DNA from: Brachypodius melanocephalos
Taxonomy: Eukaryota > Chordata > Aves > Passeriformes > Pycnonotidae
Direction: 5' to 3'
DNA length: 64,000 nucleotides
Assembly (NCBI GenBank): GCA_013398615.1
Contig: VZSR01003806.1
Coordinates: forward strand, 14,161,458 to 14,225,457
Shown: in pieces, positions 11,855 to 23,242 of the stretch
Layout of the letters: every line of letters starts with the position of its first letter
Position numbering within the stretch: the first letter of the stretch is position 1
Program-made: the position numbers and the translations under genes
Notes under the pieces: generated by a model
What the model was told of the DNA's origin: nothing
The model's database searches: none
Seen by the model: only the letters and a program-made list of their open reading frames with translations

Positions 11855-12450
11855 AGGGAGTGTGAAAAGGACTTATAGGTCATGGGAGTTAATCTGATGA
11901 AAATGAGCTGCTAAAGATAACACTGTGGCAAAAAGGTTAATGAGACCACTACATGAATCCACAAGAGGATACGAGAAGTTATAGAGAGATTAAATTACTG
12001 TATTGTTGGGTTTTGCACTGACCCCTCTGTATCAGGATCATTTCTGATATTTAGTGAAGAGTGTTATAAAATGGGAGAGGATTTAGAGAAGAGGTATGAA
12101 AATGATTAGTGAACTGGAAAACATGCTATAAGGAATAAATTAGCTCCATGTACTTAGTTTATCAAAGAGAAGATTAGGGAGTCAATGTCTGTTTGGTGAA
12201 CAAGGTTCCATAGTGCATTCTTCAGCCTAACCAGAAAAATATAACTAGAATCTTTGTTAGACAAAATAAGACTGGAAAATATGAACATGTCTTTGAAATA
12301 AGAGTTATTTGGTTTTAATGCATTTTACCAAAGGATTCTTCACCAGAGGTAAGTTTGTAATCAGGATTAGGTTTTGTTTCTAAAAGCTACCCTCCTGTTG
12401 AGATCAATCTTCTGCAGTCAGAAGCTGTCTGTTGGCTCTGCAAAGCATGA
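11855..12450 (+). mobile_element. Ancient CR1-type LINE, ORF2 end and 3' UTR
   Basis: A plus-strand remnant. The recognisable segments are AAAATGATTAGTGAACTGGA followed by a tattaagg-type stretch and TCAAAGAGAAGATTAGGGAG (end of ORF2). Then comes GACAAAATAAGACTGGAAAA with the equivalent of the TTTACCAA...GGATTCTTCACCAGAGG segment, and a weak 3' UTR to about 12450. It belongs to an old amniote CR1 group like the piece at 19840-20040, not the young avian type. No intact frame. Confidence 0.75.
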
Positions 12451-12669
12451 ACATTTTTTTGTGTCTCACAGAGGTATAAATATTAGATCAAAGCTTTAGT
12501 CCATACTACAAATGGAGATGTTATATGCAAAAATTTTGCTGAATTCGTTATGTTTCTCTATCCCAGCTCTATTAATATCCCCTTTGTCCTATCACCTATA
12601 AGAACTAATTTCAGTTACTGTGATATGAATTAAAATATGAATTTTGTGATAAGTTCATTAAAAAACTAC

Positions 12670-12672
<3 letters not shown>

Positions 12673-12704
<32 letters not shown>
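12673..12704. repeat. (AT)16 microsatellite
   Basis: Thirty-two bases of uninterrupted alternating AT. Likely length-polymorphic and capable of cruciform extrusion. Confidence 0.97.
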
Positions 12705-12706
<2 letters not shown>

Positions 12707-13063
12707 AAATTTATTTACAGAAATATCTGTATTTACTGATTGTTACTTTCCTGGGAATCCTTAGCTTTTCCCACCATTTCTAAGATGATAAAGTTTAGGG
12801 AGAGAAGAATAAGGAAAGATAGAAGGAGAAAGACAATTTGGAGAAGCACATTATGACAGTAGAATAAACAATCTTAACAGACTAAAATCAACCAGCATAG
12901 AGACTTAAATATGCCTCAGGTAGTATTGTTTAGTGACAATGGATACATTTATACACTTTCATTTTGAAAAATTCCAGACTGTTTATTTGTCTTATTTCTC
13001 CCTTACAATTTCTTTGACTTTTCCTTTACAAAGCTTCTCAATAATGAGTAGGAATCTTAAGGA
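12705..13063. other. Unique sequence, purine-rich in part
   Basis: About 12780-12850 is rich in A and G on the plus strand. Nothing else recognised. Confidence 0.45.
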
Positions 13064-13136
13064 AAAAACAACAACAACAACAACAAAAAAACACAAACAA
13101 ACAAACAAACAAAAAGAACCAACCAAAAAACCCCCA
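13064..13136 (+). repeat. A/C-rich tract: (CAA)n then (CAAA)n
   Basis: Five CAA units, an A run and several AAAC units, then ACCAACC and an A6C5 block. It is almost free of T and G on the plus strand. It resembles the tracts at 7957, 20042 and 56734. Confidence 0.9.
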
Positions 13137-14083
13137 TAAAATTTAGTGGAAAACATTAATTTAAAGATAGTTGATTGATACCCAGAAGAGTCAGGGTAAA
13201 GGAAGTTTGTTTTGTGACATTGTAAAAAAAGGAAAGAGACCCAATCCTGAGATGATCAGAAATAACTGATTAATTCAATATTGAAGCAATGACTACTAGA
13301 ATTAATTTTACTAACTTTTCACAATAATAATAGACTGGACCACAGGGCCAACCTGTTTGTCTTTCAGACTAAGAAAAATATTCCTAATAATGCAAGTAGG
13401 AGGTGACTATGACAATGTTAATATGGTTGGCATTAAGTTTATCTTAATGCCTTTATGGAGGCAAAAAAAAAAAAGTATTTTGAAATGAAAACATTTAAGT
13501 ATTGAGTAATTGCTAAGTAAGTTATAATCTTTTGTAGTTAGTAATTGTCTATCTAATTGTGATGATTCAAATTACATCACCACAGAAATTCAAAATAACC
13601 CTCCTATCTTGAGTGGCCATGGCATGGAAATCAGCAAAGGCTTTATTAGCTTTTTCCCTGTGAATTCAATGAGGGTACTCATGTTACATCAACCCTCTTG
13701 TTAGAAGGCAGAAATAAGCCAAGACACAGACTTTCTTCCTCATGTTCTTCTTCATCTTCTTGAGCCTCTCATTCCCTCTTCCTCAAGGTTCATCCTCCTT
13801 CACGAGCCTTCTCACCAGCTATCCCATTCCCTTTTATCACACTTATCTTTATTGGGTATAGCTGTGACTCATTAGGGGAGAGGCTGTGCTGGGTAATTAA
13901 CACAGCTGTTACCTATCAGGGGCAAGTTCTCCTGTATTCCCTTCTCCTACATACTCACAGTCATATCCATTAATCTTTCATACACTTAATCCGGTACAAG
14001 TTGCAAAATGGACGTGACTTAAATTCTGGTGTTGTTTCCTTTTGAAGATGTGGAATTGTTTTTTCTCAGAAACTGGAATCATC
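13137..14083. other. Unique sequence, nothing recognised
   Basis: Contains a short A run at about 13463-13474 and a T/C-rich stretch at 13730-13800 (CTTCTTCATCTTCTT), which is low-complexity. No gene or mobile element recognised. Confidence 0.5.
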
Positions 14084-14265
14084 ATCATAGAATCATCACA
14101 GAGTGATTGGGGTTGAAAGAGACCTTATATATCATCTAGGCCCAAACCCCCTGCCATGGTGTCCTGCATGGGCAGGGGCACCTTCCACTATCCCAGGTTG
14201 CTCACAGCCCCATCCAACCTGGCCTCGAACACTTCCAGGGATGGGGCAGCCACAGCATCTGAGAG
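14084..14265 (-). mobile_element. CR1 LINE 3' end (bird-type)
   Basis: The insertion reads on the minus strand, so the plus strand begins with the reversed tail (ATCATAGAATCATCACAGAG). It continues through GGTTGAAAGAGACCTTATAT, the CCAAACCCCCTGCCATGG block, CATCCAACCTGGCCTCGAAC and CACTTCCAGGGATGGGGCAG, then breaks off at about 14265. Only the 3' UTR and the last bases of ORF2 are present, a classic 5'-truncated CR1. It is fairly well preserved. Confidence 0.93.
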
Positions 14266-15964
14266 ATACATGTCAGTCAGATGTCACAGGCATTCCTTAT
14301 GAGATTAAAATTGGTCCATAATGACCTATTTCCTGAAAAATCTTCATCTGCAAATGGTGAATACCACAAATTTCTAAATGGAGGAATCTACTGAACTCAT
14401 TTGTAAATATCTATTTTCTCTTCCACAGGTGACATCTTGCATAATGGAATGTTATAGCTTGAGTGATTCTGCAGACTACTATTAATTTTCTGATAATGCA
14501 CATGAAATTTTCTCAACAAAATTATTTCATTTTAACCAAATTACAAAATCTCATTGATATCAGTAACTTATTATCAGTCATGGCTGTGTTGTGGGCATGT
14601 AAACATGGCATTCATTTACCACTTTCTGATACTTTGGTCCAAGAACATCCAAGCAGTACAGATGGCATTATTTGCTCCACAGCTCATCTCCTTGACATGT
14701 TCTGGATCTGTGCTCTCTTTCACTGATGGGTGTCTTTGTGGAAAGGTTATGTTCTGCCAGCATATTTGTAAATGCCCCCTTTGCTTTCACAATCACTGAA
14801 AATTGAATAGTATGGTGAACCTCTGAGCCCATTTTGGCTCAGTAGTCCAATTTACAAAGAATAAGGAAAGATTATGCCCTTTGCCACAGATTTTTGAACA
14901 GAACCAGGGAAGGAATCATCTCTCTCCTTTGATGTTGTTGTTGTCTTTCTTTTTCTTTCTTTTTGTTTTTGTTTCCCCACAAGAAAGTAAAGCTAAAAGT
15001 TTGAAAGATTGTGGAAAACAATGTTTTTAATGTGGTATTCGATCTGATGATTTGCACTTGTATCCTTGTTATCCAGAATGTCTTCAAGATAGGAATATAC
15101 AATGGAAAGATAAGGGAAAAACTGATCAGGACAAGCCAGTAAACTAGGGGGAAAAGAAATGCAACAAAAACAAAATTCTTTTTTCCTACCAAATTCACGT
15201 TTCTGATTCTTGTTCTTCCATATTGTGCTGTCAGTCTTTCACAGTTGTATCATAGACACTAGAAGTCCTTTCACATAAAACCACAGAAAACCAACTTTAC
15301 AACTGTGTGTTATAAGCCTGGAATCCAAACCTCTTGGCTTCCATGTGAATCCACTACAGAAAAAGGTGACTGTGCTTAGGAGCATCTTGTCATTTAATAG
15401 TTGCATTTTTAGGGAAATAATGAAGCCTGCTTTATTCTTTGGAAGAACTTCCTGGGAAGATGGTAGCCCTGAAGAAAATTTCAGACTATTTGTAGCCCAG
15501 AGGATCCACTCTGCTATTTTGAACTGCAAAGTATTTATTTTTAAAACTTAAGAAAAGGACATAAGGAGGGAGGAGACATGCCCTTATTAAGAACTCTACT
15601 TTAGTAGCAAGATTTGCCTATTCTATTCCCTTATTTATGGGAAAAAATCCTAGCACAATTCCAGTCTTGAAATAAATGGGTCTGATTCTGGTTTCCACAG
15701 AACTTTGTTTATCTCTTGTCTGTCATTTGTCTCTCAAATCATTGTGACATTTCATGAAATTTTTGCCTATTTCCCACATTTTATTTTCAAAATTAAAATC
15801 TATGTATATATCTTGGTTATTTAGCAAATCCCTAAAAAAATATTATCACTACCTCTCATATCCTGTTCCCAGGAAGCCTTAACTTCCAGTGTTTGCTTGT
15901 ATCCACTTTTTTCAATATTGCTGTTAACTTGTTCTTATGTTTGAAATTAATTTCTCATTTAACT
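14266..15964. other. Unique sequence, nothing recognised
   Basis: A T-rich patch lies at about 14935-14965. The open frames at 14463-14799 (+) and 14872-15529 (-) are short, lack domains and have the residue composition of random AT-rich DNA. Confidence 0.5.
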
Positions 15965-15979
15965 TGTGAGAAATTTTAT

Positions 15980-16085
15980 TTTCCCCTTCCTTCCTTGCTT
16001 CCCTGCTTCCTTTCTTCTCCCTCCTTCATCCCTTTCTCTCTTCTTCTTTCCGTTTCCCTTTCCCTTTCGCTTTCCCTTTCTTCTC
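15980..16085 (+). repeat. Polypyrimidine tract with mirror repeat
   Basis: About 100 bases of nearly pure C and T on the plus strand, with CCCTTT and CCTTC units. Around the single G at 16069, the 11-base arms 16058-16068 and 16070-16080 are perfect mirror images. Homopyrimidine mirror repeats are the known sequence requirement for intramolecular triplex (H-DNA). Confidence 0.9.
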
Positions 16086-16144
16086 ATTCATCTCACTATG
16101 TGTCTCCATCCCTCATCTCAATTTTCAGGAAACACAAGAGACTT

Positions 16145-16558
16145 GTGTCAGTGATGACCCTTTTGGTCGTGGATATAGAGGACAGGGTTTCTGAAGAAAC
16201 AAGGGAAAGACCTTAGGATGGACACTGCTCATTCCTAATCCCTGTGGTGCTACGGGAGATGCTGAGAGCCTTTTTAAAGCTGAATAGACCTAGACAGGCA
16301 TAGAGACATGGGACACTAGGGATTAACTCAAAAGGTAGGGTCAGAGAAAAGATAAGGTTTATAAAACATACAGATTAAAGTAAAAAGAATAAGATTAAGG
16401 GGAGAGACACTCTTACAAATCAGTACAGGCAGGAGCGAGACTGCTGCATTCTCCCGGCTGAAAAGCTAACCCTCCCTTTATTCAGAAATGTTCAAAGTAA
16501 TAAACAGTGCCTTGAACTCCTCTAGCCTCCTTTCTTTTAACCTTATCCTTCTAGCACA
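16145..16558 (+). mobile_element. Probable endogenous-retrovirus LTR
   Basis: The block has an LTR-like layout rather than a remembered consensus. The last 150 bases contain GCGAGACTGCTGCATTCTCC, a polyadenylation signal AATAAA at 16499-16504, a short CT-rich U5 and an end at TCTAGCACA. A TG lies at 16145, so TG...CA bounds are possible, but no target-site duplication is visible. The CpG-containing GAGCGAGACTGC and CTCCCGGCTG elements differ from the CpG-poor flanks, consistent with an insertion. It could instead be unique GC-balanced DNA. Confidence 0.4.
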
Positions 16559-19500
16559 CCCCATGTTACGTCCACCAGGGACATCTTTGACTCTTTCAAA
16601 AGCAAGTGGCTCAATTAGATAAGAAGCAGCGTTTGCCACACAGCCCACTCACTCCTGCAGCTTCCTTTAATCCAATCCAAACTGAAAGCATTCCTTTATA
16701 TGTCTGCTCAGTCACAATGGAGCATATTGATTATCGATACAGGGACCACATTTTCAAACCAAGGCAACTGAAGGGTTCACTGTGTGCAATTGTGACACTG
16801 TTTTTGAAAGATCCTTTCCCTGTGGCGTTTATGGCCATAATTTCAAGAGGTTTTGTTTCTAGGGATTCATTACCTTTCCTGTAGTCCCTTTACTTGTGTG
16901 GCCCAAAGGGCAGTGGTGATGAACTCTTTTTAGTAACTGAGGATTGTCATTTGTTCTGCCATTTCATTACCATAGGGAGGCTGCGATCCACTAGGAAGCT
17001 GCTAATACTGCCACCAAAACCAGAACTACATATAATCAGAAAAAAAAGAGCAATAAATATTGCTATTTTTTTAATACATTTACTCGCTTTTAAATTTTAT
17101 AGCAAGAAGAAATAACAACTGCTTCTTGCTAGCTCACACCCTTAAACAATATGGCAAATAAACTTTTAATTTTTTTTAAATGCCTTAAGGAAAATTGGAA
17201 GCAAGGACATGAATCTTTTATTGGTGAGCTTTGGATACATAGCTTTGTCATGTGTTCTTTAAATACTGTAATGCTCCCAAGGCTGTTCTATATGATGTAC
17301 TTAACAACATTTCTTGATCAGCACTACCATTGTTTTAACAACAATCATAAACTGCATCTTTTGAGGGTGAGGCTGTAGTCTAAACTGAGCCTTGCTCAAA
17401 ATTTGAAAATAAAACAAAACAAAGAAAAATTAACCCTTAGGCTTTTCTAACTATACTCCTGAATAAAAAAAATTTAGTAGAGAAACAAATCAAAGACCCC
17501 TGAATTTTCAAAATGTGAACAAGAAAACAGTTGTATTTTGATTTTCACCTGTCCAGTTTGATGTGTCCTCAAATATCTCTGCATTTTGTAGAATTACACA
17601 GTTGTTGACTGAGATCGAGTAAATTTAGGCAAGTGTGCAGCATTAATATCTGATGAAGTTTGAGACACAGTAATGTGATTTTATACCCCTATGATTTTGT
17701 CATCACTGCCATCCTTTTGTGATAGTGATTCAGTGATGCAGTAGCAGCTGTGTGGTGCAATATGAATGTGGTTGCATGCTTCTCTACTGCTTGATTTCAG
17801 CTGGGATTGGGGCTTTGTCATCATGGCTTCTGTTTCTGATAAACAAAAATCTCTTCTTCCATTTCTATATGAGATTCTGTGGCTCAGGCTGTAACAACAG
17901 ATGTTCTCATGGGTCCATTTTCAGTAACATATCACTAATTTAATAATTTCTCTGAATTTGTGTCATCTGGAACCTTGAGAGATTCAGATTCTAATTCTGA
18001 ATATCTCAGATACCTTATTTGAGTTGTCTACCCGTGGTTTACTTGTCTAAGTTTATGATCATGACCAGCCATGCTGTGTTCTGTATTAGCTCACTGATCA
18101 GTTCAGAGTCCATCTGATCACCAATCTATTTCACAGGACTGTGTCCTGATGTCTAGTGAAGAAATGGATGAGAAAGTATTTGGGAATCTTTGAAAAGGAG
18201 ATCATTTAGAGACATCTCAGCACAAGACGGGTTCTTTTCATGTCACTTTGGTCATCTGCAAGTTTGGCAGCCAGGAGGAATCCTTTGGCTGTTCTGGAAC
18301 TGATGGGGAATGACAAACAGCAGTAGAGTGCCACAAACAGGTGTCTAAGAGCTGGGACGTGTAAGATGGATCCCATTCACCACTGAAGAATCTCAAAATA
18401 CCCTTACTTTATCTTGTTACAATAGCCCTAAAATGCCCCCAAAGCCTAAAGCTTTTCACATCAATTAAGTATTAATTTTCTAATAAGAAAATTTGGAATT
18501 TAAAAAAAAAAAAAAGTTTTTCATTTTCCAAAATTTGATAATTTGTAGATTATTGCAATATTCGTGGGCTGTTTAAAACAGAGAAAATTAATTGACATGC
18601 CTTAGTTTCAGATTAATTATTCCTTAATTATAAAGTGGACACACCAAAAAAGAAAACTACTAGCACCAAGACTGCAGAAAAAAGTAGGGCTGATAGGTGA
18701 GGAAATTGTGTTAGATACCTGAAGAAATGGAGTTTTGCACTGACAAAAAGTATTTTCTTCAGTTAAAAACCAATTTGGCTAAGAGGGAGGTGAAGTCCAT
18801 GATGAAAAAATAATGGGAAAAGTATGGAGCCTGATAGCAATGAATAAATTCAGTATTAGATAATGGAGAGAGCTGATAAAGAAAACTAAAGCAGTCAGTT
18901 GAAAATCTATGGGTAATAGGGCAAAGATAACAAGAACTTATTTAAACAGGAACAAGATGCCTGCAGTTTTGTAGAACTATGGATGGTAAAATTGTTAAAC
19001 CTGGTAAAGAAAATGCAGAATTAAGTAAATACATCCATTTTCTGAGAAGAATGAAATATTTTATTTTCTCTCACTTCTGAGAAAGTGTGTTAAACAGAAA
19101 CACTAAATATTTTCAAATTTACAGAATCAGATAATTCACTGTCAAGAAAATTACTTGTCTGTGGATCTACCTAGATTAATTTTTTGGAAATCTCTGTATC
19201 CTGGGGAACTTCCATAACCTTGACAAAATAGTCATGGCCAACATTTACAAATAGTGACTTAAATGGCCTTGAAAACAATTTGCTGGTTAGCCCAAACCTT
19301 ATCTAGGAAAAATTTCTTGGATCAACTGAACTAAGATTAAAATTACAGCTGATGCCAGTCAATGCAACATTATGGAAAATATTTTTATTTTTAATGATCC
19401 AGTGTCTTGATGAGTCTGTAAAACATTTTCATAAAGCAATTATCCTGATGAAACATACTTAGATGTTTCGTATTTTCAGAGGCATTGCACACAGCTGGCA

Positions 19501-19715
19501 GATGTGACAAGGCATCCATGGGTACAGCCAGGTGTGATGCCTGAGGTATCTGAAATCTCATAGAACTCCGGTGTCTAGACAGCTGGATTGTCCCTTGGTG
19601 ACCACTGAGTGGGATTCATCTGCCTCACTAAAGCTATCCAAGAATTAAGATTACTGGGTTGAAAGCAGATTCCTTTTGAAGTCAGCAGAGCAAATGTGCT
19701 CCTTGCCATGTGCTT
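16559..19715. other. AT-rich unique sequence
   Basis: About 3 kb with no recognised gene. 18640-19380 has the A-rich texture of an ancient LINE plus strand, but I cannot align it to a specific CR1 segment. The short frames at 16606-17378 have no domains. There is an A13 run near 18502-18514. Confidence 0.5.
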
Positions 19716-19721
19716 CAGCAG

Positions 19722-19774
19722 CGCCGGGTGAAACGCCTTCGGTGGCGCGAGGCGAAACATCGCTGTAGAGCGCG
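19722..19774. other. Short CpG-dense island with acceptor-like minus-strand context
   Basis: Ten CpG dinucleotides fall within 53 bases, in a window where CpG is otherwise rare. On the minus strand a CTCTCTCTCCCCCCACAG sequence ends at 19797, an excellent splice-acceptor shape. An ATG at 19760 then opens a 61-codon frame (19760-19575, beginning MFRLAPPKAFHPALL) that continues into CpG-poor DNA. I recognise no protein family. Candidates are a first coding or lncRNA exon, a small retrocopy, or a protected unmethylated regulatory element. Confidence 0.35.
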
Positions 19775-19839
19775 GGATGCCAGCTCCTTCTGTCAGCTGT
19801 GGGGGGAGAGAGAGCAGCTGGAGTCAGATGACAGGAGCC

Positions 19840-20040
19840 CAAAGCAGTGCAAAAAGGATATTGACAACCTGGAAGGAGTTTGGGAAAGATTTATTGAAGC
19901 ATTTCAGGGTTTAGAAAAGATACTTTGTAGTATGAAACTGAAGAAGCGCAATCAATTTTGTTTGTCTGGAAAGGTCAAGGGATGGCTACCTATGATTACA
20001 TCTGAAGAAGTATTTGGTCATAGAAAGCTCTTTTATCTTC
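19840..20040 (+). mobile_element. Ancient CR1-type LINE fragment (ORF2 end)
   Basis: Plus-strand similarity to the same old CR1 group as 11855-12450. The piece contains GGTTTAGAAAAGATACTTTG, then a TATGAAACTGAAGAAGCGCA stretch and a GTATTTGGTCATAGAAAGCT stretch. These correspond to the conserved C-terminal part of ORF2 (the MI.GL...Y..RL..L.LFSL region). A long frame (19710-20204) runs across it, but only because stops happen to be missing. It starts in the CpG island and ends in a simple A/C tract, so it is not a gene. Confidence 0.65.
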
Positions 20041-20041
20041 C

Positions 20042-20175
20042 AAAAAACCCCCACAACTCAACAATAACTACCTCCCCCTCCCCCCCAAAAAAAAAACCAA
20101 AAAAACCCCCCAACAAAAACAACAAACAACAACAACAACAAAAAAAAAAAAACACAAAACCAACAAAAACCCCAG
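20042..20175 (+). repeat. A/C-only simple-sequence tract
   Basis: More than 120 bases made almost wholly of A and C on the plus strand, with C-runs up to seven, (AAC)n around 20118-20140 and A-runs up to 13. It directly abuts the old CR1 fragment and may have grown from an A-rich end there. Confidence 0.92.
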
Positions 20176-23144
20176 AGCATAAAATCCAACAGTTGCAAAC
20201 TTAAACTAGAAAAAAAGTGTAGGTGTAGAAATTAGCATCCTTTTTATATACAATGAAGGAAGCTCTATGGAGGAAACTGTGTGACTGTCACTGTTAGTGT
20301 CTGGAAAATCTTATCTTGGGATATAGAGGCTTTTCATTGCCTTGACTGCATATCTAAGCAATGTGCTACCATGCAAAGCAAAGAGATGAGCCTGGTTAAA
20401 TTCCTGGTGAGATTCTGTGGCCTGGGATGCGCCAAGCAACAGGCTGAATACTAGCAATTATTCATTCTGGCTTTGAAATGAATGAATTTCAAAATCTGTT
20501 TTTGTAGGGTAGAAAAGTAGCTTTGTACATTTATCAGTGTTGCTTCAAGTTCTAAAGAGGCCTGGGAGAAATCATTAACTAAGGCATAAAGGAAGGAGAA
20601 AAATGGGGGAAATGATAAAGAGGGAAAATGGAAAATAATTGCGCAGAATTTTCATTGCCATAGCCATCCATTTCTTTGAAATTTGTTTTTGCATCTAAAA
20701 TTTTGAGGTTTATTTATTTTCATTTTAATTTCTTTAAGTTTTTGGAAAAATATATATTATATTAATTTTATATTTTTTATTTACCTACTACTTTCTTTAT
20801 CTCTCTTTTTAACCTTAGCTTTCCTAATAAAACAAATCTTTGCCTGAAAACAAAGTGAAAAACATATTTTTACTTTCCTTCATGACATTATGAATGGGAA
20901 AACAGTGAAATAATACAGTGGCATTTTTTCAAATTTTAACGAACTTTGTAAAATTTTTAAGCAGTTCTAAATAAATAGAAAGTCATGTCCTGATATTTAA
21001 TGATTAAGTTATTTTTATGATACCTGTGTACTCTTACTCTTTATCCAGTACTCAGAAAAAAAAATAGGTTTATATCCACAAAGAATTAAATTGTTCTTAA
21101 CATAGAGTAGCTGCTGCTGAAATGCTTTCATAAAAAAGAACATTTTATAAAGTATCATCTTGGAGGAGACTCTTCTCTTTAGGGATCAGGGAATGCAGGC
21201 TGCCTTGACCCACTTGGTATTATGTCTAGAACATTTATATATTTTTTGCTTGCTGTTTACGGCATTTTTTATTAGTGTGTCTTTTTTTCAGTGCATGGGT
21301 TTGTGGAGCAAGCAGCTGTTCATTTGTTTTGTCAGTAATGGAAAGAAGACTTGAACATCTGATGACAGGTAATTTGGGATGATGTTCAGGTTCTTATAAT
21401 AGAACTGTGTAGAAAGCTATCACTTTATCTTACAGTGTCTGTATATGTGTGACAAGACTTTCAGAACAGAAAAAGAAATTTGCACTTCACAGGGTAAATA
21501 ATAAAACACGAGAAAATAGACAGTGGTGTTAAGAATGACGTACAGAAAATCTACATGCAGGAAGCCATTTCTGGTCCACAACAAGGCGTTTTGCTGGTTT
21601 CATTCTTCTGGAACTTTTTTTAAAGGTTTGTGACTGCCATGTGTTGGCACCTCTTCTATCAGTTTCTAATACAAATGTGGAGCATACTCAGAATATTCAT
21701 TTTTCTTTACTGGAAAATGAGTAATGTTACCTAAACATGGGGTTTCAGGAGTTTCTAGGCAAATTTGGCTTGCTTGCGTTTTGTCCAGTTGGAGCCCCAT
21801 GTTCTCTTGTCATTCACTCTCTGGAGATTTCTGCTCTGAGAAGAGAATCTGGCAGTTTCTCTGACAGCTCCTGAATGTTTCCAGGAAATCGCCCCCACAT
21901 GGCTGGCTGCTGTTCTACACTTACTTCCATGCAGGAATTTGTACTTCTGTCATCCCTCAAGGGAAACTGTTCCTCCATGGCCTCCTGGAAACTGCAGTTG
22001 TAGTAATTACAGTTGTCTGCTGCTTCTCTCCTGACCTTGAAGGTACCTTTTGTGTACCCACCCTGTCCTCAGCTGCTTTTCTCTGTCACTGGCAACCCTC
22101 TCATTTCCTGTCCTGCCCAGAATTCAAGGAGTTCCCTGTTACCTCTGTTACTGAAATATTTGGCTCCCTGCTGCCACTTTTTAATTCGTTCTGTCAGCTT
22201 TCCTACCACTGCTGGCTTCAAAAGTTTATTTGCTGTAGGCAACAGAAAGTCCACATATGGAGTGCCTGGAGATGCTGTCCTGGCTGCTGCCCATGCCTTC
22301 TGTTTGTGTGTGTCTCCAGTTGTTCAGTTGCTTCTTAACTTGCTCATGAAGCTGTGAAAAAGCTCTTTTTCCATAATTACCCCCATGCATTTGCATTGCA
22401 GATGGAACGTCGGTCATCACTTGTGATGAGTAACTCAGTGGTTTTGCTTAGCATCAGTAAAAATTAAAAGAGAAAATATGTTATGAAGAGTTCAGGTGAT
22501 AGTACAATCATCAGGAGCCATATGCCATGCAGGAATGGCAAAGTCTATTTGTTCCAGCCAACTACAAAGACCATGTGGCATATTCCTTATCATTATTTAA
22601 TGGGAGGTAATTATTAAGTATTTGGATACAGAGAAATACATTCTATAGCTATTCACAGCACTTGAAAGCATGCCACTTGCATAGTAAAACCACCTCAGGA
22701 TATATAATAGCACTCATGAATTACTTATTAATCCTGCTCTCTTCTGTATCTTCTGCTTTCCAATTTAAGTAGTTTTGGCTTTATTGTGCTATATAGTGGG
22801 ACTTAAAGGTCATTTTACAACCTGTTGATCCCCTGGTTGTCACTATGCTCCTTCTGGTATTGTGCCTTCATGTAGCAATTGGATTAAGAAAAGATGATAC
22901 AGCTTAATGACCTAGAGAAGGGATGTGTTCTTTGAATGCAAAATAGAGAAGAAAAGATTGATGCAAGTTAATGGAAAATTGAGGACATAAAATAAAGAGA
23001 TACAAATAAAGACAAGAGGGAAAGGTAAGGCAATGGGTAAATGACAAACAGATGAGTCAATAATTAATGACAATAAAGAAATGATTACCTGAAAAGTGCA
23101 AGGCCTAGCTTTTATTCTTTGAAGAATATTCTTATTGGCTACTT
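20176..23144. other. AT-rich unique sequence
   Basis: Nothing recognised. 20690-20830 is very AT-rich. 21880-22400 is a GC-balanced patch open in one plus frame (22013-22357) and two minus frames without domain content. 22880-23095 is purine-rich on the plus strand. Confidence 0.5.
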
Positions 23145-23194
23145 TAAAATAAAAAAAAAAAATAATAAAAAAAAAATAAAAAAAAAAAAAAAAG

Positions 23195-23239
<45 letters not shown>
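23145..23239 (+). repeat. Long poly-A tract
   Basis: About 95 bases of A with only a few T or G interruptions near its 5' side, ending GAGACGAG. It forces a poly-Lys open frame that is an artefact. No retroposon body is recognised immediately upstream. The exact length in the assembly should be treated with suspicion. Confidence 0.93.

Positions 23240-23242
<3 letters not shown>

Noticed and set aside
18640..19380. Ancient LINE plus strand
   Set aside because: A-rich texture is suggestive, but no conserved CR1 or L2 segment could be aligned.
19710..20204. 164-codon gene
   Set aside because: It runs through a CpG island, an ancient CR1 piece and an A/C simple repeat in turn; no single protein is encoded.
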